Below, in pieces: positions 46,780 through 54,813 of a stretch of DNA of 64,000 nt. The DNA lies in the NCBI GenBank assembly GCA_020073495.1, contig JAIQFD010000007.1, positions 101,666 through 165,665 of the forward strand. The letters are read 5' to 3'. Source of the stretch: Terriglobia bacterium. Lineage in GTDB: Bacteria > Acidobacteriota > Terriglobia > Terriglobales > Acidobacteriaceae. Position numbers and translations under genes: made by a program. How positions within the stretch are numbered: the first letter of the stretch is position 1; every line of letters begins with the position of its first letter. Under the pieces are notes generated by a model, which had not been told where the DNA came from, searched no databases, and worked only from the letters and a program-made list of their open reading frames with translations.

Positions 46780-46941
46780 CTAGTAGAAATCCGAGCAGCT
46801 CAGGAAGAACCCCCACTTCTCGCACACCAGCTTGCACTTGTGCTCCCGCAGCCGTGAACCGCATGTCGGGCACGTCTGCATGGTCAGCTCCGGTTTCGGC
46901 GGCTGCTTTCCCGGCTCCTCCCCCATGCCGTCAGACCTCAT
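46780..46941 (-). CDS. Small zinc-ribbon protein
   Basis: 53 residues from the ATG at 46941 (GAGGGG 7 nt upstream). [20 protein letters not shown] carries C-x2-C and C-x3-C pairs, and the end [12 protein letters not shown] has one more Cys, enough for one or two zinc sites. Conserved layout (zinc ribbon plus SCSDFY) suggests a real gene. Unknown function. The next small gene lies 36 bp upstream on the same strand. Confidence 0.7.
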   Translation of the reverse strand: MRSDGMGEEPGKQPPKPELTMQTCPTCGSRLREHKCKLVCEKWGFFLSCSDFY

Positions 46942-46977
46942 CACAATCCCCTCTGGAAATCGGTAGCGCACTTTCCA

Positions 46978-47172
46978 TCACTTCATCAGGAAGCGCACGC
47001 AGAGCGTCGCCAGGAGCACGGCCCCGGCTACGGTCACCAGCAGTTCGATGATGGTGCGGCGCCGGCGCGCCCGGATGGCCCGCAGGTCCGCCCCCAGTGT
47101 GCCGGCGAAGCGGGAAACTCTTTCTTGGGCGTCGTCAGTCCGCAGCTCGGTTGCGATAGGCGTGGGGTCCAT
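46978..47172 (-). CDS. Small tail-anchored membrane protein
   Basis: 64 residues: soluble N-terminal part (TDDAQERVSRFAGTLGADLR), basic RARRRRT, and one C-terminal TM helix (IIELLVTVAGAVLLATLCVR) ending FLMK. Topology suggests a tail anchor with the N terminus in the cytoplasm. No family recognised. Likely co-transcribed with the zinc-ribbon gene. Confidence 0.5.
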   Translation of the reverse strand: MDPTPIATELRTDDAQERVSRFAGTLGADLRAIRARRRRTIIELLVTVAGAVLLATLCVRFLMK

Positions 47173-47296
47173 TCTGCCCCAGCCTATCCCTCTCCGGCCC
47201 CGGAGCTTCGTTCGCCTGCGGTTTGTTCTGGAATCGGAACAGCGTCTTCGACCCCGGTTGCCTCTCCGCTATCGATTGATACAGAATGCTATCGCT

Positions 47297-47488
47297 ATGT
47301 CAGACGGCCATCAGAAAACCGCCATGCTGCTCCGCTGTACCCGGGAGGAAGCGGAGATGATCCGCACCGCCGCTGCTCTCGAGCGCCGCACCATCAGCGG
47401 CTTCATCCTCAATGCCGTGATGTATCGCATTCGCGCCCGCAGCGAGATCCTCCCCAAGGTCCAGCCGCGCAAGAAAGAGGAAGAGTAA
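47297..47488 (+). CDS. Ribbon-helix-helix protein (DUF1778/TacA-like)
   Basis: 63 residues from the ATG at 47297. TAMLLRCTREEAEMIRTAAA forms the beta strand and first helix; LERRTISGFILNAVMYRIRA gives the turn and second helix typical of RHH DNA-binding antitoxin-like proteins. The usual GNAT toxin partner is not downstream; the next 280 bp are repeat-rich. It may be an orphan regulator. Confidence 0.65.
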   Translation: MSDGHQKTAMLLRCTREEAEMIRTAAALERRTISGFILNAVMYRIRARSEILPKVQPRKKEEE

Positions 47489-47765
47489 GAGTCCGGGTGC
47501 CCCGAGACCGGGTCGTACGCGCCACGAATGTATTTTGTTTGTACAAGCCCGGGCCCGGCGCACCCGCTACAGGATAGGCCGCACCATGCCCCGAGTGGCG
47601 AGGGAATCGGCTTTCCGTTCCGCTTTCGGAACACGGCTCCCGGGCCCGTTCGAAACCCGCCCTGACCGGATGTCACCGCAAACCACGCAGAGCGCACTGT
47701 GGATTCGTGAGTCGCAGATCACGATCGGCCCGATGGCTCGTTCCCGCGATGGCCCGAATCCTCGC
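47489..47765. other. Repeat-rich gap
   Basis: 277 bp with a GTTCCGCTTTCGGAAC palindrome (47618-47633) and GC-rich direct words (CCCGGGCCCG). No ORF with convincing features. Confidence 0.4.
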
Positions 47766-47972
47766 TCACCTTTTCCACTGCTCCTCCGCGAATCGCTCGC
47801 AGTCGTGGGCTTCGAACTCGGATTCGACCCGCATCGCCAGCTGGGTGCGCTGCACTTCTGACTCGGGCTGCGGACGGCTCCAGCAGCAGCGCTCGCAGAA
47901 CCAGCCCGTCCAGCGCTCGGAAATCGCGAATACAAGGCGGCGTTCGTGTTGCCATTGCATGGATGCGGCCAT
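47766..47972 (-). CDS. Small Cys-containing protein (WFCERC motif)
   Basis: 68 residues. RRLVFAISERWTGWFCERCC, then WSRPQPESEVQRTQLAMRVE and SEFEAHDCERFAEEQWKR. A C-x2-C pair and a downstream HDC suggest one metal site. The composition and the final EEQWK helix look natural rather than shadow-like. Unknown function. M5 at 47960 is an alternative start. Confidence 0.5.
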   Translation of the reverse strand: MAASMQWQHERRLVFAISERWTGWFCERCCWSRPQPESEVQRTQLAMRVESEFEAHDCERFAEEQWKR

Positions 47973-48675
47973 CTTGCCATCAACCCCCGCACGCGCCTCT
48001 GCGAACCGCCGCCTGTTCTACATCTGGAACATGAAGCAAACCTCACTCCAAAGGCGCCTGGAATCGCAGATCACCGATCCCAAGTGTCCCGATGACCCGG
48101 TGGCCCGATTGAAACGGCTGGGCCGCAAGGGATGGGGCATCCACGTCCGGCTAGCCGCTAGCTACCAGCTCCTCCGCCTGCGCCTTGATGTCTCCCACGC
48201 ACACGCCTCGCAATCCGGAGCGGGGGCCCGGGGTACCCCCCACCCCCTGGGTCATCAATCGAAACAAAGGGGTTAGCTCCTGATATCAATGGCATCAGTA
48301 GCACGCTATTGTCCCGGTAGAGATCCTTCGATTCGCTGCGCTCGCTCAGGATCTCCGCTGCGGGCCCGGGATATCCCCTCGGCGATCTCTGCGTTCTCGG
48401 CGGTGAACATTCTTCCGGGGAGGGACGCGGAGGATCGTGGATCAAATCACAGTTTACCCATCACCAATCACAATTTCCGTGATCTGCATCACCCTTCCGG
48501 CGGACAATATCTGGAAGCTATAGTTCCCCGCCAACCCGCTGATTCTACATGGCAGACCGCGGCTCCAGAGATCGGAAGGAGCGTCTGCGCGGAATGAACA
48601 TGGACGTGTGACCGCGGTCACGGATATTCGGTCGGGGGCAGGCACACACTGGGCAGCGGACTGCGGGGGGCCCCC
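47973..48675. other. 700-bp accessory stretch without a firm gene
   Basis: Contains a possible ORF at 48031-48276 (+, begins MKQTSLQRRLESQITDPKCP, 81 codons, weak ribosome site), GATGACCCGGTGGCCCGAT words (48093-48111), CTAGCCGCTAGCTACCAG words (48150) and an REP-like palindrome (48320-48380). I cannot support a confident gene. Confidence 0.35.
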
Positions 48676-48876
48676 GTGTTTTCCACTTCCAGTCCGTGCC
48701 TGGTGCGCATCTCGGCGCAGTGCTGGAGATGCTCCAAGTGCGGCGCTCTGTTCTTCTCCGAAGAGAATTCGGTGTTTCATCTTCTCCGCTTGTTCGACCG
48801 GCACACCCGGCGCGAGCACAAGCCCCCAAAGCCGGACCCGAAACCGTCAAAACGGCCCGCCGATCCTCCGGCTTGA
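48676..48876 (+). CDS. Small zinc-ribbon-like protein
   Basis: 66 codons from GTG 48676 (GTG 48703 also possible). ISAQCWRCSKCGALFFSEEN is a C-x2-C-x2-C cluster; VFHLLRLFDRHTRREHKPPK supplies two His residues, so a CCHH-type metal site is plausible. The tail is Pro/Lys-rich. Resembles the other tiny Cys proteins at 46780 and 47766 in size and context. Unknown function. Confidence 0.5.
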   Translation: MFSTSSPCLVRISAQCWRCSKCGALFFSEENSVFHLLRLFDRHTRREHKPPKPDPKPSKRPADPPA

Positions 48877-48927
48877 ACCGGGCTGGCTCACCCGCCTGAC
48901 GGCTCTCTGGCGTACAATCCCCCGCCT

Positions 48928-49374
48928 ATGCCCGCGAAAGCCGGATACTGGACCTCCATGCTGCACGTCGCCGACGTGGCCCGCTCCATCCATTTCTATG
49001 AGTTGCTGGGATTCGAGCTCATCGACACCCAGGGCGACGGCGGATGCATCGGATGGGCGCGCCTGCACTGCGAAGGCGGCGCCATCATGCTCTTCCTCGC
49101 AGAAGACGAACACCCGGTCGATCCCCGCACCCAATCCCAGCCCGCCTACATGTACACGCCCGATCTCGCCGCGCTGCGCGATCACCTGCTGTCCAACGGA
49201 GTGAATGTGTCGCGTATCAACCGCCCACCCTACATGACCAGCGGAGAAGTCCGGGTCGAGGACCCCGACGGTTACGTCATCTTCATCGGACACTGGGGCG
49301 ACGCCGAACATACCGCCTGGCTGGCCGCGATCGACGAAAAGAAAAAAACCGGCAGCCTGCGGCCTCGCGGCTAG
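48928..49374 (+). CDS. VOC-family (glyoxalase/bleomycin-resistance fold) protein
   Basis: 148 residues. WTSMLHVADVARSIHFYELL and GFELIDTQGDGGCIGWARLH form the first beta-alpha-beta-beta-beta unit; NRPPYMTSGEVRVEDPDGYV and IFIGHWGD form the second. The metal ligands His (MLHV) and Glu (EVRVEDPDG) are present. Substrate unknown. TACAAT ends 9 nt before the ATG, suggesting a leaderless transcript. Confidence 0.88.
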   Translation: MPAKAGYWTSMLHVADVARSIHFYELLGFELIDTQGDGGCIGWARLHCEGGAIMLFLAEDEHPVDPRTQSQPAYMYTPDLAALRDHLLSNGVNVSRINRPPYMTSGEVRVEDPDGYVIFIGHWGDAEHTAWLAAIDEKKKTGSLRPRG

Positions 49375-49481
49375 GACCGGGGCCGAGTACCAAAGCCTCG
49401 GCAGCCCGCGCAGCGGGGAAGACAGAAGACACCCACCACCGAGACACCGAGCGCAGATTGCAAATTACCAATTACCTCGCC

Positions 49482-49530
49482 GATCCCGGCGATGTCGGCG
49501 ATTGTTGCGTTCCCAGCGATCCCGGCGATT
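49482..49530. repeat. 9-bp array after the VOC gene
   Basis: GATCCCGGC, GATGTCGGC, GATTGTTGC, GTTCCCAGC, GATCCCGGC, GATT at exact 9-nt period. It is preceded by GCAGATTGCAAATTACC, which recurs at 50517-50540 next to another decayed array. Confidence 0.8.
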
Positions 49531-49608
49531 CAATGGGGCTGGCCACCCGCCCTGATGGCTGGCGGCTAGTGGTGCCGTTCGACCCTGCTTCTGTGTCATT
49601 ATGTGTCC

Positions 49609-49758
49609 GTGCCAAAAAAGAGCAAGGAAACGTCACGGGATAGAGCCCGCCAGGAACGCGAACGAGCCAGATCAGCCGCAGACCGAGCCCAAAAGGCCAA
49701 GCGCGAGGATCCCACCCAAGCCGCTCCGCGGATCGTTACCCAGCCGACCAAGGACTAG
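49609..49758 (+). CDS. Short, highly charged basic peptide
   Basis: 49 residues from GTG 49609: PKKSKETSRDRARQERERAR, then SAADRAQKAKREDPTQAAP and a TAG stop. Strongly helical and basic, no Cys. CATTAT ends 6 nt upstream (leaderless-type start). Too short to assign; codon pattern is consistent with coding. Confidence 0.4.
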   Translation: MPKKSKETSRDRARQERERARSAADRAQKAKREDPTQAAPRIVTQPTKD

Positions 49759-50058
49759 TCAGTACTTTCGAACGTATTCCTGATGGCTAACGGCTCAGGG
49801 CTCTCTAGAAACTTGAGGCGTCTTGCGGGCGGGAGCCTGGCCTGAGCGAAGTCGAAGGCAGCCCGCAGCCGAAATCCTGAGCGCCTTGCGCGAAGGATCC
49901 CTACTGCTTCACGTTGAAGGTTGTGGCTAATACTTTCAAGACATTCTTCTCCCGGCGGAAGACGGTGAGGTTGAGGCGTTTTGCGGGCGGGAGCCTGGCC
50001 TGAGCGAAGTCGAAGGCAGCCCGCAGCCGAAATCCTGAGCGCCTTGCGCGAAGGATCT
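49759..50058. repeat. Two TTGAGGCG REP elements (copies D and E) around a duplicated gene end
   Basis: Copy D at 49813-49900 and copy E at 49971-50058 are nearly identical (about 85 of 88 bases by eye). Between them, 49901-49970 repeats the 3' end of the SnoaL-like gene (codons for LTVFRR to KVLATTFNVKQ plus stop). The whole is a tandem duplication of about 157 bp. Confidence 0.85.
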
Positions 50059-50487
50059 CTACTGCTTCACGTTGAAGGTTGTGGCTAACACCTTCCACCG
50101 ATCTCCCTCCCTGCGGAAGACGGTGAGGTAGTAGCCGGAGGAAGAACGCGATCCCGGCGATTTCGGCGATCCCGGCGATCCCGGCGATTCCCCGACGGTA
50201 TTCGCCCACTCGCCGGCATCGTAGAGCAGGTCGCCGAAACGCTGGCTGCGGATCGAGCTCAGCGTCAGCTTGCGCTGGGGCTCGCGCGCGAAGCCCGCCT
50301 CGAAGTACTTGCGATGCGCCTCGCGCCCGCGCACCGGCGCCTGGTCGGGCGAGAGGGTGAGCGCGTCCTCGGCGAGATGCGCCAGGACCTTGTCCGTCTC
50401 GCCGGCATTGTAGGCGGCGCAGTAGTCGTCCAGCAGGCGCTGGAGGTCGGGATCGACGGCCGCAGGCATCGCACATAAGCCTAGCAC
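50059..50487 (-). CDS. SnoaL/NTF2-like protein with in-frame 9-bp repeat insert
   Basis: 142 residues from GTG 50487, or 136 from the ATG at 50469. NTF2-like cone fold: LQRLLDDYCAAYNAGETDKV, LAEDALTLSPDQAPVRGREA, HRKYFEAGF and the last strand YLTVFRREGDRWKVLATTFN. Between strands an insert SPGSPGSPKSPGS (about 99-111) is encoded by an exact 9-bp array (50150-50194), and it probably forms a loop. Function unknown; related proteins are isomerases or hydrolases. Confidence 0.78.
   Translation of the reverse strand: MLGLCAMPAAVDPDLQRLLDDYCAAYNAGETDKVLAHLAEDALTLSPDQAPVRGREAHRKYFEAGFAREPQRKLTLSSIRSQRFGDLLYDAGEWANTVGESPGSPGSPKSPGSRSSSGYYLTVFRREGDRWKVLATTFNVKQ
50150..50194. repeat. 9-bp array inside a coding sequence
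   Basis: GATCCCGGC, GATTTCGGC, GATCCCGGC, GATCCCGGC, GATTCCCCG. Length is a multiple of 3, so the host frame is kept. Confidence 0.9.
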
Positions 50488-50661
50488 GAGAAACCCAGCA
50501 CGTGAGGCCGCCGAGCGCAGATTGCAAATTACAAATTACCAATTACTTCGCCGCTCCCGGCGCTCCCCCGTCCCCGACTCACTTCTGCAATCTGACTTCT
50601 GCCTTCTGACTTTCCCCGATCCCCCGATTGAGAGAGGTGGGCCACCCGCCCGCCCACCGGG

Positions 50662-51510
50662 CTACGAGGGTTTCGGCGGCGACGGAGTCGCAGGCTGCGC
50701 GGGCTGACTTTGTGGCTGCACCGGTTGCGCCGGCGGATTGGTCTGCCGCTGCATTTCAAGCTGTTTGGTCTTGAGCTGCAATTCCCGCTCTTCGAGTTCG
50801 ATCCTGTCCTTCCGCATCAGATTGTCGACGCGCTGCTGCTGCTGCGATTGCATCTTGTCCTCGGCGCCCTTGGCCTTGCTGCCTGCGTCCTGGCTGATTT
50901 TGGCAAGCGCCGAAACGATGGTGCCTGTATAAAAGTATGCCTGGACTTGAACCAGTCCCTGCTCCAGGGAGAACTGCTCGAATGGCAGTGCCATGCCATT
51001 GGTGAGCTGCAGCAGGGCGGTTTGCCGGTCCGCCCGCATCTGGCCGATCAGCACCGGGCGCGTCTTGTTCTGAAAGAAGTTGTTGTTGACCTTTCCATTC
51101 GAACCCGAAACCACCGTCGCCACCGCGGCCAGGATGGATTTGGTGTTCGCCGGATTGACCACACTAGCCGCCGAGGTCAGGCCGAGGTTGGTCACATCAC
51201 TGGCTGTGTCATACAGCGCCGTGCCGGTATTGAACGCGTTCTCAAAGTCTGCGTACCGGTCGTCCACCAGCCAGATCAGTTCGTAGAGGATCTGGTTCCG
51301 TGCGGCCTTGGCCACGGTCTTTTCCGGGCTGGAGTCGGAGCCTACAACCTTGGTGTAGTCGTCGTACCAGCTTGTATCCTTGGAGTACTTCTGCACCAGG
51401 TGGTCGCGGTAGCTGTTCCAAGGCAAGAGCTTGGGATGTTGGCGGAGTGCAGCACACCCGCTCAGGAACACAGAAAACAACAGCAACGTCAGGGCGTGGC
51501 GCCAGGTCAT
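50662..51510 (-). CDS. Lipoprotein with coiled-coil C terminus
   Basis: 282 residues from the ATG at 51510 (GAGGAG 5 nt upstream). Signal peptide with lipobox LSGC (TWRHALTLLLFSVFLSGCAA). The middle is helical and rich in Asn/Thr. From about residue 215 a coiled coil (KAKGAEDKMQSQQQQRVDNL and MRKDRIELEERELQLKTKQL), then a Pro/Gln tail (QPVQPQSQPAQPATPSPPKP). Probably outer- or inner-membrane anchored. No known family. Confidence 0.7.
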   Translation of the reverse strand: MTWRHALTLLLFSVFLSGCAALRQHPKLLPWNSYRDHLVQKYSKDTSWYDDYTKVVGSDSSPEKTVAKAARNQILYELIWLVDDRYADFENAFNTGTALYDTASDVTNLGLTSAASVVNPANTKSILAAVATVVSGSNGKVNNNFFQNKTRPVLIGQMRADRQTALLQLTNGMALPFEQFSLEQGLVQVQAYFYTGTIVSALAKISQDAGSKAKGAEDKMQSQQQQRVDNLMRKDRIELEERELQLKTKQLEMQRQTNPPAQPVQPQSQPAQPATPSPPKPS

Positions 51511-51736
51511 AGACGCTCCTCTCACCTCACCCCAAAATCGCTCGCCTTCGATTCAGGCGGTTCCCATCGCGGATTCGGAACATTTTGCCGGAAATGTTGG
51601 GTTTGGGAAGAAATTCGGATTCTTGTTCCAGAAACCGAACAGAGGGCTCTTGCCTTGCCCGCTCCCGGCGATAGAGCCTGCCCTGAGCGGAGTCGAAGGG
51701 GCGATTCATTAGGTGGGCCAGGCGCCCGAGCCTCCC

Positions 51737-52411
51737 CTATTGTCCGCGCAGTACGAGGTGAGCGCGCAGGAGTCCCACGATCTTTCCAGTCAGAGCGCCG
51801 AAGAACATTACTCCTACCCCCCATGCAAGGTCAGGCAATCTCAGGGCAGATACGTTTGCTCTCGCAAAAAACAGATAGCCGACGTAGGCGCAAGTACTTA
51901 GGAGAAGGAGTACCGCCCCTTCCTCGCAACCGCACGCTCTCGCACGAGGAGCTTCTGTGGCCAAGCCAGTCCCCAACCAGGCCCTCTTCGTTGCCCCCGA
52001 TAGAGGCCCGGAGCCGGAAACCCCGGTGCTTCCGCTCGAAGGCGGCGTAACAGTAATGCCGGAGGTTCCGCCGCCGCCGCCAGTGACATCCGCGGGCGAC
52101 TTGGTACCCCGGCAGACGCCCCAACAATCGAAGCAACTGCTTGGCGCGGGGCGTCCAAAGATCTTGTTCAGTACGCATGCGATGAAGCACACGATCAGAC
52201 ACAGGGTCATGCACAACGGGCAGAGGATGATCCAGATGATGACAAGGATCACTGCCGCGATGAGTGCCAGGATCCAAACGATCCACTTCGCGAGCTTGCA
52301 GAGGGCCCTCCGGATCCAACCACCTTTGCACTTCTTCTTCGCCCACCTTAAAACGCTCATGATGAGCGTTCCCCAAATCCAGCTCGGGGCCGCAAAACAG
52401 ACTCCACACAT
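51737..52411 (-). CDS. Cys-rich membrane protein
   Basis: 224 residues from the ATG at 52411 (GGAGG 4 nt upstream; ATG 52360 also possible). Basic Lys/Cys/Trp region (VLRWAKKKCKGGWIRRALCK), two or three TM helices with many Cys (ILCPLCMTLCLIVCFIACVL), a Gly/Ser/Thr-rich linker (DVTGGGGGTSGITVTPPSSG), and a C-terminal helix pair. Family unknown. It is next to a SieB-like gene, separated by 230 bp of repeats. Confidence 0.6.
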   Translation of the reverse strand: MCGVCFAAPSWIWGTLIMSVLRWAKKKCKGGWIRRALCKLAKWIVWILALIAAVILVIIWIILCPLCMTLCLIVCFIACVLNKIFGRPAPSSCFDCWGVCRGTKSPADVTGGGGGTSGITVTPPSSGSTGVSGSGPLSGATKRAWLGTGLATEAPRARACGCEEGAVLLLLSTCAYVGYLFFARANVSALRLPDLAWGVGVMFFGALTGKIVGLLRAHLVLRGQ

Positions 52412-52640
52412 ATGCCCTCCGATTAGCGATCTACCGGTCGCTGTTGTGGATGGGGCCTATGCGGCGGACTGTACGGCCGGGTGCCTGCGGCTGGACGGAA
52501 TCTTCAGATTTGTTCCGAAAGCGGAACAAGAGCGGGTCTGCGCGCGGGCCAGAGCGAGCCCTGAGCGAAGTCGAAGGGGCGATCCCGGCGATTGACAGAG
52601 GTGGGCCACCCGCCTACCCGAATTGCGCTATTCTGGGCCC

Positions 52641-53210
52641 ATGGCAGACGTTGCGGGATCAGTTCTGAACGCTCTAAATTGGCTGAAATCTCCCAAGCGG
52701 TGGTTCGCAGTCTTGTTGGTTGCTGGGGCGCTGCTGGCTGCACCGCCAGTTGCACTCGAGCGCTTAGGACTGACGAAGTTCCGGATCACTTACCTGCCGT
52801 GGATTGGCCTCACTTTTCTTGTCTGTGGGGCCGTCCTAATCTCAGAGGGAACGGTGGGCATCTTTACATGGATCAAGAACCGCCGCGCCGTAAAGGCCGT
52901 CCAGAACGAAATACTGAACTATTTGCGGTCACTTACTCCGCCGGAAAAGTTCCTTCTTGCAAAGTACTTCTCGCCGCGGACTGATACCCAGTACTTCAGC
53001 GCCGCAAACGGGTTGGTGTCTGGACTTGAGGCAAAAAGTCTCATTTACCGTAGTTCCCACGTCGGCAACCTGCTGCGCGGAACGCCCACGTTTGCTTACA
53101 ATATTCAGCCTTGGATCAGAGACTATATCGATGAGCACCCAGAGATTCTCGCGGGAGCGCAACCACCCGAACCGACACCACTGGAAGCGTTTTGGCGTGG
53201 TTTTCGCTAA
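52641..53210 (+). CDS. SieB-like (superinfection exclusion B) membrane protein
   Basis: 189 residues from the ATG at 52641. Two TM helices (WFAVLLVAGALLAAPPVALE and YLPWIGLTFLVCGAVLISEG) frame LGLTKFRITY, the layout of SieB-type proteins. The cytoplasmic C-terminal half begins LNYLRSLTPPEKFLLAKYFS and looks like a winged helix (LVSGLEAKSLIYRSSHVGNL). Phage SieB blocks heterologous phage growth; that role here is inference. TATTCT ends 6 nt upstream. It converges on the OLD-type gene with a 7-bp gap. Confidence 0.55.
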   Translation: MADVAGSVLNALNWLKSPKRWFAVLLVAGALLAAPPVALERLGLTKFRITYLPWIGLTFLVCGAVLISEGTVGIFTWIKNRRAVKAVQNEILNYLRSLTPPEKFLLAKYFSPRTDTQYFSAANGLVSGLEAKSLIYRSSHVGNLLRGTPTFAYNIQPWIRDYIDEHPEILAGAQPPEPTPLEAFWRGFR

Positions 53211-53217
53211 CACCACT

Positions 53218-54813
53218 TTAGATGGCCTGCAAGAACTGCCCCAAATCAGTCGCAAGTAACTCGTCCTTAGAAATCAGCCGTGCAGCGCGCCAGTTGTGAG
53301 CCTTGGGCCAACAATTGGGCATCTGATTTCGTAACTCGAAATCACCAAAAGCACGAAAGCCATTGCCGAATGCCGCCTTTACAGCTCGATTAGGAAAGTA
53401 GTTTTCGGTAGCACGCCTTTCGAGAATGCGACAATTAATGTTCAGGTCGGTGCAGATTTGCGCAAAAGCGGCCCGAGGCTGAGCGACAGCGTCTGCGGCA
53501 GCTTGCTTCTCGCTGTCAATAACGCAAAAACAGTTGGGGCTGATTCTCGTTAGCTCTTGGAGCTCTTCCCTACAATCTGCGTTGATGAAACCTGCCCCTC
53601 CAAGTGGGACAACCAGGAACTGATGATCTTTGCCGAGAACACGTAAAAACTCAATATAGGTGCGGACATCCGTTCTCCCCTCCACAAGCAAAACTTTGTC
53701 AAATCCCAACTCCCTATAACCGGAATAATTCAGCTCCCCAAGAAGTTCGCCGAGACGGATGTTCTCACCGATAGGCAGCACTTCTGTGCCTTTGCGGGAA
53801 TTCGTGACGCTGTAAATCTCATCAGCGACTTCACGTGCAAGGCCGATGTTGTGAGTAGCGAAAAGCACCCCATCAGATGCATACGCTGCCAGCGTAGTTA
53901 AGAATTGCACTTGCAGTGTTGGGTGAAGATTAAGTTCTGGTTCATCGATAAGAATGTAAGAAGGTCGCTTAAAGGCAGCATTGCCGAGAACAGCGATAAA
54001 CTGCGCGATGCCTGCGCCGAGGTCTTGTAAGGGGTACGACTTGCCGTCGATTGCGACGTTCAGTGTGTGGTGACCCTGTGATGCCGTGATTTGCAGTTCG
54101 TCAAAACCGAAGACCGACTTCAGCTCGCGAACGAGCTGATAAATCCGTTCTCTGTCACTTTGCCTAGTCCCATTTTGGAGCTGGTCCCAAACATCGATGA
54201 AGGGCCTGCCGACATTGATGTCGTAATAAAGGAGGTTTCCACCACTTTGTGTCGTAGGACTGTAAGCAGTCAAATGACGGAAAGCGGGCACGTAGTATGC
54301 TCTAGAAAGCGTTGTAAACGCCTCCAATACATCCTTGAACTGATACACCCTGTCTGCCACCACTTTCGTGCCCTGTATCTCGTAGTTTTCCTTCTTCATT
54401 TGTTGCCCTTGGATCACGGCTCCCGATCTTGAAAAGGTGACAGTGTACCGTCGTGTCGCCCGCGACAGGTTAATCGTAGCCTTTGTTACCGTGTCGCCAT
54501 CAGCCACATTCGAAAGTGCAACTTCGATACTTAGGTCCTCATCATTTTCATTAAAAAAAATCTCCTCCAGATCCAGAACAGCAGCAGGCTGGGGAAAGGC
54601 GAGTTCATTCCCGACGAGAGCCGAACGGAATTCGTCAGTGTTAATAGCGAACAATGAGAATATGTGACGGAAGTCGTGAAAGAATTTCAGAATTGTAGAT
54701 TTTCCGCTGTTGTTAAGTCCTACATAGGCTTTGAAGCCAGCATCTAGGCGAATGTCCAGAGGCTTTCTAGACGAAAAACATCTGTAATTCGAGATTCGCA
54801 GGTCGGTTGCCAT
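53218..54813 (-). CDS. OLD-family ATPase with TOPRIM-like nuclease domain
   Basis: 531 residues. ABC/SMC-type ATPase: Walker A YVGLNNSGKSTILKFF (about residues 31-46), signature-like YPLQDLGAGIAQFIAVL (about 262), Walker B PSYILIDEPELNLHPTLQVQ (about 285-304) and H-loop FATHN. The C-terminal TOPRIM-like part has VLLVEGRTDVRTYIEFLRVL (E-G-x-x-D) and CFCVIDSEKQ. OLD proteins are ATP-driven DNA nucleases, often anti-phage (as in Gabija GajA), but no UvrD-type partner is present. Base composition is visibly AT-richer than the surroundings, indicating transfer. Confidence 0.82.
   Translation of the reverse strand: MATDLRISNYRCFSSRKPLDIRLDAGFKAYVGLNNSGKSTILKFFHDFRHIFSLFAINTDEFRSALVGNELAFPQPAAVLDLEEIFFNENDEDLSIEVALSNVADGDTVTKATINLSRATRRYTVTFSRSGAVIQGQQMKKENYEIQGTKVVADRVYQFKDVLEAFTTLSRAYYVPAFRHLTAYSPTTQSGGNLLYYDINVGRPFIDVWDQLQNGTRQSDRERIYQLVRELKSVFGFDELQITASQGHHTLNVAIDGKSYPLQDLGAGIAQFIAVLGNAAFKRPSYILIDEPELNLHPTLQVQFLTTLAAYASDGVLFATHNIGLAREVADEIYSVTNSRKGTEVLPIGENIRLGELLGELNYSGYRELGFDKVLLVEGRTDVRTYIEFLRVLGKDHQFLVVPLGGAGFINADCREELQELTRISPNCFCVIDSEKQAAADAVAQPRAAFAQICTDLNINCRILERRATENYFPNRAVKAAFGNGFRAFGDFELRNQMPNCWPKAHNWRAARLISKDELLATDLGQFLQAI

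Noticed and set aside
47707..48276. 189-codon ORF in the accessory zone
   Set aside because: The first half overlaps the small Cys gene on the other strand and is Ser/Arg-rich without domain features; only the part after 48031 might be real.
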